From Peptococcaceae bacterium (GTDB lineage: Bacteria > Bacillota > Dehalobacteriia > UBA7702), in assembly GCA_019415505.1 (NCBI GenBank), contig DXZC01000115.1, positions 1 through 6,598 on the forward strand: a stretch of 6,598 nucleotides of DNA, given 5' to 3'. The notes below the pieces were generated by a model. That model saw only the letters and a program-made list of their open reading frames with translations, searched no databases and had not been told where the DNA came from. The position numbers and the translations under genes are program-made. Shown here piece after piece: positions 1-6,598 of the stretch (its first letter is position 1; each line of letters starts with the position of its first letter).

Positions 1-26
1 TATATATCTTTAATAAAAATTGCCAT
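1..26 (-). CDS. 5' end of a downstream gene, possibly MTA/SAH deaminase-type amidohydrolase (partial)
   Basis: Only nine codons are visible before the window ends: ATG at 26-24, reading MAIFIKDIY. The start lies 21 bp after the mtnA stop on the same strand, and a weak purine-rich stretch (GGGTAAGAG, 30-38) precedes it. A hydrophobic strand of the type M-x-I-L/F-I-K-N/D is the usual beginning of TRZ/ATZ-family amidohydrolases, including 5-methylthioadenosine/S-adenosylhomocysteine deaminase (MtaD). MtaD would also make biochemical sense after a 6-oxopurine-type phosphorylase and MtnA. The visible fact is only a plausible start codon in operon position. The product is an inference from nine residues and from context, and another short beta-strand beginning could look the same. 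The spacing of the AAGAG core (3 nt) is poor, which lowers confidence. Confidence 0.4.
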
Positions 27-47
27 TTACTCTTACCCGCTAAAAAT

Positions 48-1070
48 TCATGCTTGCAGTTGTTTAACTATTTCTGCCTTAAAATTGCCGGTTATCACAC
101 CTTTTTCCGTAATAATCCCCGCTATGAGCTCGTGGGGAGTTACGTCAAAAGCTGGATTGACCACCGGCACATTGCGGGGCGCTGTAAAGACGCCACCCAA
201 GGACCGCACTTCATCACCATTACGCTCTTCTATTATAATATCTTTTCCTGTGGCTGTGGTCAAGTCAAAAGTTGAAAGTGGCGCCGCGATATAAAATGGT
301 ATTTGATGGTATTTCGCCAAAACCGCCACGCCGTAAGTGCCGATTTTATTGGCAGCGTCACCATTAGCGGCGATTCTGTCCGCCCCGGTCACTACCATAT
401 TAATCTTCTTATTGGCCATTAAAGATGCGGCCATATTATCACAAATTAAGGTAACCGGTATATTGGCTGCCAACATCTCATAGGCCGTAAGCCTAGCTCC
501 CTGGAGCAGAGGGCGGGTTTCGTCAGCGTAAACCATAGCAACCTTGCCCTGGCGGTGTCCTTCTTCTATGATACCTAAAGCTGTGCCCACCCCGGCGGTA
601 GCCAAGGAACCCGCGTTACAATGGGTGAGTATTCTGCCCTGGTTTGGTATGAGCTCCGCTCCCAATCGGGAGATAGCCAAACAACGCTGCATATCGTCGT
701 TTTCTATCTCTCTGGCCCGCTGGAGCAGGCGGTTAGGAGCCTCTGCGGGAAGCGACCTTTGCCAAACCTGACGCATTTCTCCTAAGGCCCAAAATAAGTT
801 TACCGCTGTTGGTCTGGTAGAGGCAATAGCTTCTTCAGCTTGCGCCATATAACTAAGAAAATCGCCCTCGCTTTGGTCATATTGTTCCGCCGCCAGCACC
901 AGAGCGTAGGCTCCAGCTACACTTATGGCTGGCGCTCCCCGCACACCCAAAGTAGCTATCATAGCGCAAACATCGGCAACAGTAGAGCAAGCAACTACCG
1001 CCACCGTCTGGGGCAGCTTACGTTGATCCAATAAATAAAGACAATGGTTTTTCCACTCAATATGTTTCAT
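48..1070 (-). CDS. mtnA: S-methyl-5-thioribose-1-phosphate isomerase (MtnA)
   Basis: This enzyme isomerises 5-methylthioribose-1-phosphate to 5-methylthioribulose-1-phosphate in the cytosol, the step after MTA phosphorolysis in methionine salvage. At 340 aa it has the normal family length and appears complete (ATG to TGA). It belongs to the eIF2B-alpha/beta/delta-like fold. Visible family motifs are VRGAPAI (residues 43-49), the catalytic-cysteine segment THCNAGSLAT with Cys151, ADETRPLLQGARLTA (182-196), and TGADRIAANGDAANKIGTY, in which Asp231 is the second catalytic residue. These match the Cys/Asp pair known from B. subtilis MtnA. The neighbouring phosphorylase gene supplies its substrate. 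The gap from that gene is 24 bp with only an A-rich, weak ribosome binding site, so its translation may depend on upstream ribosomes. Related archaeal ribose-1,5-bisphosphate isomerases are an alternative family assignment, but length, motifs and neighbour favour MtnA. Confidence 0.95.
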   Translation of the reverse strand: MKHIEWKNHCLYLLDQRKLPQTVAVVACSTVADVCAMIATLGVRGAPAISVAGAYALVLAAEQYDQSEGDFLSYMAQAEEAIASTRPTAVNLFWALGEMRQVWQRSLPAEAPNRLLQRAREIENDDMQRCLAISRLGAELIPNQGRILTHCNAGSLATAGVGTALGIIEEGHRQGKVAMVYADETRPLLQGARLTAYEMLAANIPVTLICDNMAASLMANKKINMVVTGADRIAANGDAANKIGTYGVAVLAKYHQIPFYIAAPLSTFDLTTATGKDIIIEERNGDEVRSLGGVFTAPRNVPVVNPAFDVTPHELIAGIITEKGVITGNFKAEIVKQLQA

Positions 1071-1094
1071 AACTTTTTCTTCTTTTTTTAATAA
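1071..1094 (-). promoter_or_regulatory. mtnP-mtnA spacer with only a weak, A-rich ribosome binding site
   Basis: Read on the coding strand, this 24-nt spacer is almost entirely adenine, with a single AAGAAG core and no GGAGG. It contrasts with the strong sites ahead of ftsY and the phosphorylase gene. No hairpin precedes the run and the transcript would carry A rather than U residues, so it is not an intrinsic terminator. Confidence 0.4.
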
Positions 1095-1874
1095 TTACAT
1101 CTTAGCAGCAGTGTCACTACAATGGCATTGGGCCTCTGTGGGCATTTTGCTCAAAGCCTTTAAGAGTAGGGATTTTATATTAGCGGAGTTAGCGGCCATA
1201 GTTTCTAAAACCTCAGCGTGAGTAAGGTGAGTTTCACTTACTCCGGCGGCATAGTTGGTAACCATAGCAATGGTGCTATAGCAAAGTCCCAATTCTCTGG
1301 CCAGAGAAATCTCCGGATAAGCGGTCATGCCCACTAAGTCGCCGCCCATATGACGGTACATTTTAATTTCCGCTGGAGTTTCAAAACGGGGACCTTCAGT
1401 ACAAACATAGACGCCGCCGTTGTGAGAACTCAACCCCAGATCTGAAGCCGAGCTGCTGAGAATTTCCCTAAACTCCGGACAGTAAGGCTCGGTCATATCA
1501 GTGTGGACAACTCCCATTTCCCCACCGTCAAAAAAAGTACACTGGCGGGCTTTGGTAAACTCTAAATATTGGGTGGGAAAAACAAAATTACCAGGAGCCA
1601 TGTCTATATTCATGGAGCCAACTGCCGCTGTAGCTAAAATTCCCGTAGCCCCCAGCTCTTTAAGTCCCCAGATATTGGCCCGGTAATTTATCATATGGGG
1701 CGGCACGGAATGGCCTTTACCGTGGCGGTTCATAAAGATAACCTCAACTCCCTGGTAATTACCTGCCACTGCCGTAATTGTACCATAGGGCGTAGCGGAA
1801 ATTACTTCATGAACGTCACCTAAAATACTGGGATCATATACACCTGTGCCGCCGATTATTGCTATTTTACTCAT
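1095..1874 (-). CDS. mtnP: MTAP/PNP-family nucleoside phosphorylase, probably 6-oxopurine (methylthioinosine) type
   Basis: A 259-aa purine nucleoside phosphorylase of the trimeric MTAP family, cleaving a (methylthio)purine nucleoside with phosphate to base and (methylthio)ribose-1-phosphate. Motifs in order are the phosphate loop GGTGVYD (residues 8-14), NRHGKGH (49-55) followed by PPHMINYRANI (58-68), TAAVGS (82-87), CTEGPRFET (158-166) and GMTAYPEISLARE (182-194). Human MTAP uses Asp220 and Asp222 (TDYD) to bind adenine; the equivalent positions here are Asn207 and Ala209 (TNYAAG). In this family that change shifts specificity to 6-oxopurines such as methylthioinosine or inosine, so the common label 'MTA phosphorylase' may be wrong. 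The tail carries a Cys-x-Cys pair (250/252). The start is set by AAGGAG nine bases upstream, and the gene overlaps the ftsY end by 8 bp. The mtnA gene directly downstream argues for methylthioribose-1-phosphate as product. A general inosine/guanosine phosphorylase remains possible. Confidence 0.9.
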   Translation of the reverse strand: MSKIAIIGGTGVYDPSILGDVHEVISATPYGTITAVAGNYQGVEVIFMNRHGKGHSVPPHMINYRANIWGLKELGATGILATAAVGSMNIDMAPGNFVFPTQYLEFTKARQCTFFDGGEMGVVHTDMTEPYCPEFREILSSSASDLGLSSHNGGVYVCTEGPRFETPAEIKMYRHMGGDLVGMTAYPEISLARELGLCYSTIAMVTNYAAGVSETHLTHAEVLETMAANSANIKSLLLKALSKMPTEAQCHCSDTAAKM

Positions 1875-2808
1875 TACTATCCTCTCCTTCCTCTACTTTG
1901 GGAGCAAATAATGCTTGACCAAAGGCCTCAGCATCAAAATCCTGCAAATCGTCTATGCCTTCACCCACGCCGACATAGAAAACAGGAATTGCCATTTCAT
2001 CTATTATACCGGCAATAATACCGCCTTTGGCGGTACCGTCTATTTTGGTTAAAATAACGCCGGTAATATCCACAATCTCATTAAAAGACTTAGCCTGACT
2101 GATGGCATTTTGCCCGGTAGAAGCGTCCAGCACCAATAGAGACTCCAACGGCGCTTCCGGCAACTCCCTTTCTAATATGCGCTTAATTTTACCTAGTTCA
2201 GCCATGAGGTTCTTTTTATTCTGTAAGCGTCCGGCGGTATCAATCAAAAGGATATCAGCCTGACGGCTTTTAGCTGCCTGAATACCGTCGAATACCACTG
2301 CGCCGGGGTCGGCGCCCTCGCCGTGGCGCACAATATCCACCTGGGCCCGGTCAGCCCAGAGGGATAACTGCTCAGCGGCGGCGGCCCTAAATGTATCAGC
2401 AGCGCAAAGCAATACTTTATAGCCTTGGTTTTTAAAGCGAGCGGCCATTTTTCCTATTGAGGTGGTTTTACCTACCCCGTTTACGCCGGTAACTAAAATT
2501 ACTTGTAAAACGCCGGGGACCGGCTTGAATTCACCCTGTCCCTGCCGGAGTATTGCGCAGATTTCCTCGGATAACGCTTGTTGTAAAGCCTGGGGCTCCT
2601 TTATCTTCTCCACTTTGACCCGTTGGCGCAGGTTAGCCATGATATCCATAACAGTGGCTATACCCATATCCGCTTCAATAAGGGCCTCTTCCAATTCGTC
2701 AAACATATCCTCGTCAATTTTACTACCGGTGAGAACCGCTGTAATCTTACTGCCTAAACCGCCTCTGGTCTTACCCAGGCCGGATTTTAATCTTTCAAAT
2801 AATCCCAT
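1867..2808 (-). CDS. ftsY: Signal recognition particle receptor FtsY
   Basis: FtsY is the membrane-associated GTPase that docks the SRP (Ffh plus 4.5S/scRNA) carrying a ribosome-nascent chain and hands it to the Sec translocon. The protein is 313 aa and complete. It begins with a basic amphipathic helix (MGLFERLKSGLGKTRGGLG) and the alpha-helical N domain (to about residue 90), followed by the NG GTPase domain: G1 GVNGVGKT (108-115), the DTFRAAA motif (137-143), G3 DTAGR (189-193), G4 TKID (253-256) and the closing GVGEG (279-283). The long acidic A domain seen in E. coli is absent, as is usual in Bacillota, so membrane contact probably relies on the N-terminal helix. A short acidic tail (about 300-313) is unremarkable. 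The ATG lies 3 bp after the smc stop behind a strong AAAGGAG. The smc-ftsY order is a classic Bacillota arrangement. No key residue is missing. Confidence 0.98.
   Translation of the reverse strand: MGLFERLKSGLGKTRGGLGSKITAVLTGSKIDEDMFDELEEALIEADMGIATVMDIMANLRQRVKVEKIKEPQALQQALSEEICAILRQGQGEFKPVPGVLQVILVTGVNGVGKTTSIGKMAARFKNQGYKVLLCAADTFRAAAAEQLSLWADRAQVDIVRHGEGADPGAVVFDGIQAAKSRQADILLIDTAGRLQNKKNLMAELGKIKRILERELPEAPLESLLVLDASTGQNAISQAKSFNEIVDITGVILTKIDGTAKGGIIAGIIDEMAIPVFYVGVGEGIDDLQDFDAEAFGQALFAPKVEEGEDSNE
1884..1889 (-). promoter_or_regulatory. Ribosome binding site of the phosphorylase gene, inside ftsY
   Basis: The coding strand reads AAGGAG nine bases before the ATG at 1874, with a second purine core (GAGG, 1881-1884) six bases before it. 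Both lie within the last codons of ftsY, whose stop falls 5 bp after the new start codon begins. This arrangement suggests translational coupling and fixes the start. Confidence 0.7.
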
Positions 2809-2811
2809 ATT

Positions 2812-5800
2812 TTACTCCTTTATTGCTTCTGCCAGACGCACCGAAACCGTGCGGGAAACGCCCTCCTCCGCCATGGTGATACCGTAAAGCTCTCCGGCGG
2901 CTTCCATAGTCCCCTGCCGGTGAGTAATCACCAAGAATTGGCTATTTATACCGTATTCCTGTAGATATGAGCCAAACTTATTGACATTAACGTCGTCTAA
3001 AGCTGCATCTATTTCATCTAACACATAGAAGGGACTAGAACGAACCTTGAGAATGGCAAACACCAGGGCAATGCCTGAAAGCGCCAACTCGCCGCCGGAT
3101 AACAAGCTATGGTGCTGCAACCGTTTACCCGGTGGCTGCACCACTACTTCTACCCCGGTTTCCAAAGGATCGTTGGCGTCGGTGAGGCACAACTCGCCAT
3201 AACCGCCCCGGAAAAAGGCGGGGAAAGTTTCCTGAAAGCTCTGATTTATTTGTGTAAAGGTCGCCATAAAACGCTGGGTAATAATCTCGTCCATGCGGTT
3301 TACTACTTCCTCTAAGCCGGACTTAGCCTCTATAACATCATTACGCTGTTTAGTCAGAAACTCGTAACGCTCGTTAACGGTTTTAAATTCCTCTATAGCC
3401 CCAATATTAACGGTCCCCAAAGTAGATATTTGCCGCTTTAAGGTTGCTATTCTTTCCCGTTTTTCCTTTTTTGTCAAGTCGTCCCGTTGATAGGGCAAAG
3501 CGTCAGCCAAGATCAGATGGTACTCCTCACTGAGACGCTCAACGGCTTGTTCCTCCTCTACCTTAAGGCGCTCCTGCTTTAGAGCCAGCTTATACTTTTG
3601 CTCTTTTAACTCATTTTCCCGCCGCCGGGCCGCCTTTAGCTCCTGCTCCAGAATTTCCACCTGAGAGTTAAGATTATCTTTCGCACCTCGCTGTTGGTCT
3701 AAATCCTCGGAAAAACCGGCCAATTCCTTATTTTTACCCATTATCTGCTCTTGGGCTTCTGCCACCGATGTCTGAACCTCAATAATTATTGCCTCGGTTT
3801 TGGCCAGTTCCGCGTTTTTTGCGGCCAGTAGGCTTTCTAAGTCAACGGCCTCCTGCTCCAAACGCGCCAGGGTTGCGGCGCTATTATCCAATTTAGCCTT
3901 TTGCTCTGTATAAGCAATGCGCAGTTCCGTGTATTTATCACGCTCCGCGTCATCACTGACCTTAGCGCTTTTTAATTCACTTTCCCGCGCTTCTATAGCG
4001 CTTTTTAGTTCATCTTCTTTGGCTGTGGCTACTGCTACAGACTGCTTTAGCTCTGTTATTGCCGTTTCAGCCTCCTGCCTCTGCCTAAAGATGTTTTCCT
4101 CGTCCCCTGTCAAACTTTGAAGTTCTTTGTAGTATACTTCTCGGCGGGCGTCAATTTTTTTTATTTCCCCGTCAAAAGATGACTTCTCTCTGGTTAATTC
4201 CTCCCGCTGGTGATCCAAGTTATCCAACTGTTTTTTTAGGTGCTCCCGCTTTTCCGCAACTGCGCTAATAGCCTCGTTAAGGTCTTTTTCTTCATTAGCG
4301 ATAGTCAAGGTGCGCCGGCGCAACTCTTCCATTTCAGTTTGGCGCTGGAGAAAACTATTCTTTTTCACCTCGCGGCTACCGCCGCTTACAGCGCCGCCAC
4401 TGTTTACAATATCACCTTCTAAAGAAACAAAGCGAAAGCTGCCCCTTGTTTTGCGAGCTACTTTAATTGCCGCAGCTAAATCCTTAAATAACAGGGTATT
4501 GCCTAAAAGATATTCGGCCACCGGCTTTAAGCGCAAGGGTAAAGTGACAAAATCCGCCGCCACTCCCACAAAGGCCGGATTTCCAGTAATATCCTGAGGT
4601 AACTGGGAGCGCTCCTTAATGCGGAGCATATCTAAAGGCAAAAATGTGGCAATGCCTTTTCTCTGGCGTTTCAAAAAATCTACCGCCGCGGCGGCGTCTT
4701 CACCGGTTTCAGCCACCAAGTTTTGGAGGCTGCTCCCTAAAACCGCCTCCACAGCCACGGCATATTCTTTATCCACCTTGATAAGCTCAGCTACAACCCC
4801 AATGATACCGGATAACTTACCCTGGGACTTTTCTGTCAAAATTGCTTTAACGCCAGGATAAAACCCTTCCCGCTTAAATATCAGCTCTTCTAATACCTTG
4901 AGCCGCGCTTCACTGCGGGAAAGTTCCATTTTTAAGGACAAAATCGCCTCACGCTTAGTATTAATATTAACTTTTTCAGCGCTCAACTCATCCCGGTATT
5001 TCTGTTTCCTCTGATTTATCTCCGTTTCCCTACTCAGCAATTCATCCAGAAAGTTATTTATCTCCCCAATTCGGCTATTTAAAATAGTTTCTTCCTCAGC
5101 ATAACGCTGCCGCTTTTCCTCTATGGACCCTAAACGCGAGTCCAAAGATTCCAGGGTTTGTTCCCAGGTTAAAATCTGGTTTTGCTGACTAGTTTTTTCC
5201 TGATTCAGGGCAAGAGCCTCGGTTCGTAAGGTCTCTATAGCCAACTCAGCCTGGGCCACCCCTTCCTCATCGGAAAGGCGTTGGGCTTTTAGAGCATTAA
5301 CCCTTGCCGCCAAGGTATCGGTTTTCTCAGCTAATTCCCGGTAGACTATTTTTTCCGCTGCCACATTTTCCTTAGCTGTCTGGGACTTAGAGGCAGTAGC
5401 GTCTATTTCCCCCTGCAGCAGCTGCAATGTATCTTTGTAACCCAAAATTCGGCTTTCCTGGGACTTAACTTCCCCCTCCGCAGCTTGTATTTCACTGTTC
5501 AAGTTGTAAAATCTCTGTTGTTCGCTGCCAAAGGCGTCTTCCAGTTCTAGCAGGGCTGCCTTATTCTCAGCCAGGGCCGCCTCGCCGGTTAGTATCTCAA
5601 CCTGTATCTTTTCATAATCAGTTTCAACAGCTAAAACCTGTTCCTCTAATTTACCCAGCTTAGCCTGGACTTCCAGGGCTGTTTCTGCCAAAATACCGAT
5701 GGATAACTCGTCCTCCTCTTTTTTATAGGAGAGGTATTTTTGGGCGTTTTGGGAATCCTGTTCTAAGGGCTCCAAGCGACTGGCTATTTCTGTCATAATA

Positions 5801-6378
5801 TCGCTCAGACGCAAAAGGTTGTCGTCTGCCGCGGTAATTTTACGCAGGGCCTCCTTTTTCCGTTCCCGATATTTGACTATACCGGCGGTTTCCTCCACCA
5901 TAGCCCGGCGTTCTTCAGGCTTGGCCTCTACTATTTGGCTAATCCGCCCTTGACCAATTACAGAATAACCGTCATTGCCTATGCCCGTATCGGCAAAGAG
6001 GCGTTGAATATCTTTTAAACGGCAGTTTTTACCATTAATCAGGTACTCCCCATCGCCAGAGCGATAAAGCCGCCTAGTAACCTTTATTTCCGTATAGTCT
6101 AAGTCCAGGGCATGGTCGCTGTTATCCAATACCAAGCTTACCTCCGCCAAACCGAGAGGCTTTCTCTTTTTGGTGCCGTTAAAAATAACGTCCTCCATTT
6201 TATGGCCCCGCAGATTTTTTATTCTCTGCTCCCCCAAGACCCATTTAATGGCCTCGACAATATTACTCTTACCAGAACCGTTAGGCCCGACGATAGCGGA
6301 AATACCCTTTTCCAGGTCTATTGAAGTTTTATCGGCAAAGGATTTAAATCCTTGCAATTCCAAAGTTTTTAAATACAC
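2812..6378 (-). CDS. smc: Chromosome partition/condensation protein SMC
   Basis: SMC is the ATPase core of the bacterial condensin. Its dimer with ScpA and ScpB loads near the origin through ParB and aligns chromosome arms. The protein is 1188 aa, the normal bacterial length. The N-terminal head holds FKSFADKT (11-18), Walker A GPNGSGKS (31-38, Lys37), the conserved Arg57 in LRGHKMEDVIF, and the Q-loop around GQGRIS (142-147). A heptad-rich arm (about 166-500) leads to the hinge (about 505-670), which starts at GFYPGVKAIL and ends at the Gly-rich SGGAVSGGS. The return arm (about 675-1030) leads to the C-terminal head with signature LSGGE (1093-1097), Walker B and catalytic Glu1122 in FYVLDEIDAALDD, and an ITHRQGTM H-loop near the end. 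The start is GTG, which gives the canonical N-terminus MYLKTLELQGFKSF. It overlaps the upstream gene by 10 bp and is preceded by CTGGAG. All ATPase motifs are intact. ScpA and ScpB are not encoded in this window. Confidence 0.98.
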   Translation of the reverse strand: MYLKTLELQGFKSFADKTSIDLEKGISAIVGPNGSGKSNIVEAIKWVLGEQRIKNLRGHKMEDVIFNGTKKRKPLGLAEVSLVLDNSDHALDLDYTEIKVTRRLYRSGDGEYLINGKNCRLKDIQRLFADTGIGNDGYSVIGQGRISQIVEAKPEERRAMVEETAGIVKYRERKKEALRKITAADDNLLRLSDIMTEIASRLEPLEQDSQNAQKYLSYKKEEDELSIGILAETALEVQAKLGKLEEQVLAVETDYEKIQVEILTGEAALAENKAALLELEDAFGSEQQRFYNLNSEIQAAEGEVKSQESRILGYKDTLQLLQGEIDATASKSQTAKENVAAEKIVYRELAEKTDTLAARVNALKAQRLSDEEGVAQAELAIETLRTEALALNQEKTSQQNQILTWEQTLESLDSRLGSIEEKRQRYAEEETILNSRIGEINNFLDELLSRETEINQRKQKYRDELSAEKVNINTKREAILSLKMELSRSEARLKVLEELIFKREGFYPGVKAILTEKSQGKLSGIIGVVAELIKVDKEYAVAVEAVLGSSLQNLVAETGEDAAAAVDFLKRQRKGIATFLPLDMLRIKERSQLPQDITGNPAFVGVAADFVTLPLRLKPVAEYLLGNTLLFKDLAAAIKVARKTRGSFRFVSLEGDIVNSGGAVSGGSREVKKNSFLQRQTEMEELRRRTLTIANEEKDLNEAISAVAEKREHLKKQLDNLDHQREELTREKSSFDGEIKKIDARREVYYKELQSLTGDEENIFRQRQEAETAITELKQSVAVATAKEDELKSAIEARESELKSAKVSDDAERDKYTELRIAYTEQKAKLDNSAATLARLEQEAVDLESLLAAKNAELAKTEAIIIEVQTSVAEAQEQIMGKNKELAGFSEDLDQQRGAKDNLNSQVEILEQELKAARRRENELKEQKYKLALKQERLKVEEEQAVERLSEEYHLILADALPYQRDDLTKKEKRERIATLKRQISTLGTVNIGAIEEFKTVNERYEFLTKQRNDVIEAKSGLEEVVNRMDEIITQRFMATFTQINQSFQETFPAFFRGGYGELCLTDANDPLETGVEVVVQPPGKRLQHHSLLSGGELALSGIALVFAILKVRSSPFYVLDEIDAALDDVNVNKFGSYLQEYGINSQFLVITHRQGTMEAAGELYGITMAEEGVSRTVSVRLAEAIKE
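2815..2821 (-). promoter_or_regulatory. Strong ribosome binding site of ftsY formed by the end of smc
   Basis: The coding strand reads AAAGGAG six bases before the ftsY ATG. The same bases encode the last Lys-Glu of SMC and abut its TAA stop, so ribosomes ending smc translation finish on the ftsY initiation site. This decides the ftsY start and implies coupling. Confidence 0.8.
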
Positions 6379-6598
6379 GTTTTGCTCCAGAAATTATTTT
6401 CATTAAGATAGCGATCTAAAAAGTCAAATTCTGAAAGTGTGGCAACGCACCGCTTACTATCACTGTCCCCAGTGGTTAAAACAGTTATAGAGCCGGGCTC
6501 CAACCCCTTACCGCTTACTTTTATACGGCGGTTTTTTCGCAAGCTCAGCATATTTTCCCCTTTTTTACCAAAAAGAAACGGCCATTTATTCCCTGGCA
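6369..6598 (-). CDS. 3' end of an unidentified upstream gene with a KH-like GxxG motif (partial)
   Basis: The frame is open from the window edge to a TAA at 6371-6369, giving 75 visible residues. An ATG at 6551 with AAGGGG ahead of it could make a 60-aa protein, but the frame continues upstream without a stop. The residues just before that ATG, in WPFLFGKKGEN (visible residues 5-15), run straight into LSLRKNRRIKV. A GKKG loop followed by a helix and a beta strand resembles a KH-type nucleic-acid-binding fold, and starting at the ATG would cut it in half. I therefore read this as the C-terminus of a longer protein. In many Clostridia a radical SAM, Elp3-like gene or rnc lies directly before smc, so a C-terminal piece of such a protein is plausible; this comes from gene order, not from a recognised sequence. 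It overlaps the smc start by 10 bp, which suggests coupling. Confidence 0.55.
   Translation of the reverse strand, partial: PGNKWPFLFGKKGENMLSLRKNRRIKVSGKGLEPGSITVLTTGDSDSKRCVATLSEFDFLDRYLNENNFWSKTCI
6385..6390 (-). promoter_or_regulatory. Ribosome binding site supporting the GTG start of smc
   Basis: CTGGAG on the coding strand stands six bases before the GTG at 6378, inside the final codons of the upstream frame. Together with the family-typical N-terminus MYLKTLELQGFKSF, it supports GTG as the true start. Confidence 0.65.

Noticed and set aside
1081..1090. A T-rich run on the plus strand after mtnP, resembling a terminator tail.
   Set aside because: Transcription is from the minus strand, so the RNA carries A residues, and no GC-rich hairpin precedes it on either strand.
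2462..2887. A 141-codon open frame on the plus strand across the ftsY start and smc end.
   Set aside because: It is antisense to two strongly conserved genes, has no recognisable motif or ribosome binding site, and has the Ser/Pro/Thr-rich composition typical of an antisense shadow.
4683..4694. A perfect 12-bp GC palindrome (CCGCCGCGGCGG).
   Set aside because: It encodes part of an alanine run in the SMC hinge (DAAAAV). Repeated GCN codons produce such palindromes by chance, and nothing around it suggests a binding site.
3450..5870. Long Glu/Lys/Gln/Ala-rich stretches in SMC that look like repeats.
   Set aside because: They are the heptad-patterned coiled-coil arms expected on both sides of the hinge, and no exact nucleotide repeat is visible.
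6369..6551. A free-standing 60-aa small protein before smc, with an AAGGGG ribosome binding site.
   Set aside because: The frame continues open to the window edge and a KH-like GKKG motif spans the proposed start. The purine run is explained by the codons for Lys-Lys-Gly-Glu. It is kept as a partial larger gene instead.

Overview
This window looks chromosomal and comes from a low-to-mid GC Gram-positive-type bacterium, most likely Bacillota of the Clostridia, Peptococcaceae or Negativicutes kind. The reasons are the smc-ftsY pair, a short FtsY with no acidic A domain, AAAGGAG-type ribosome binding sites, a GTG start for smc, and tight gene packing. The exact lineage cannot be read from the sequence.

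All supported genes lie on the minus strand, so the order of transcription runs from high to low coordinates. It begins with the 3' end of an upstream gene cut by the window edge (6598-6369; its visible part carries a KH-like GxxG motif). Then come smc (6378-2812, complete, 1188 aa), ftsY (2808-1867, 313 aa), an MTAP/PNP-family phosphorylase (1874-1095, 259 aa) and mtnA (1070-48, 340 aa). Last is a probable start codon of one more gene at the left edge (26-1). Junctions are a 10-bp overlap, a 3-bp gap, an 8-bp overlap, a 24-bp gap and a 21-bp gap. I see no terminator or convincing promoter between them, so the simplest reading is one operon joining chromosome condensation (SMC), membrane targeting (FtsY) and salvage of 5'-methylthioadenosine (MTA).

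The metabolic half holds the most informative detail. The phosphorylase has Asn207 and Ala209 where true adenine-specific MTA phosphorylases have two Asp residues (Asp220 and Asp222 in human MTAP). This is the 6-oxopurine (methylthioinosine/inosine) signature. If it is right, MTA must first be deaminated. The nine codons visible at the left edge (MAIFIKDIY) look like the beginning of an amidohydrolase of the MTA/SAH deaminase (MtaD) type. The proposed route is MTA to methylthioinosine (deaminase), to methylthioribose-1-phosphate (phosphorylase), to methylthioribulose-1-phosphate (MtnA).

There are no RNA genes, mobile elements, CRISPR arrays or long repeats. I found no wholly new system; the window is mainly core housekeeping with an interesting salvage module attached.
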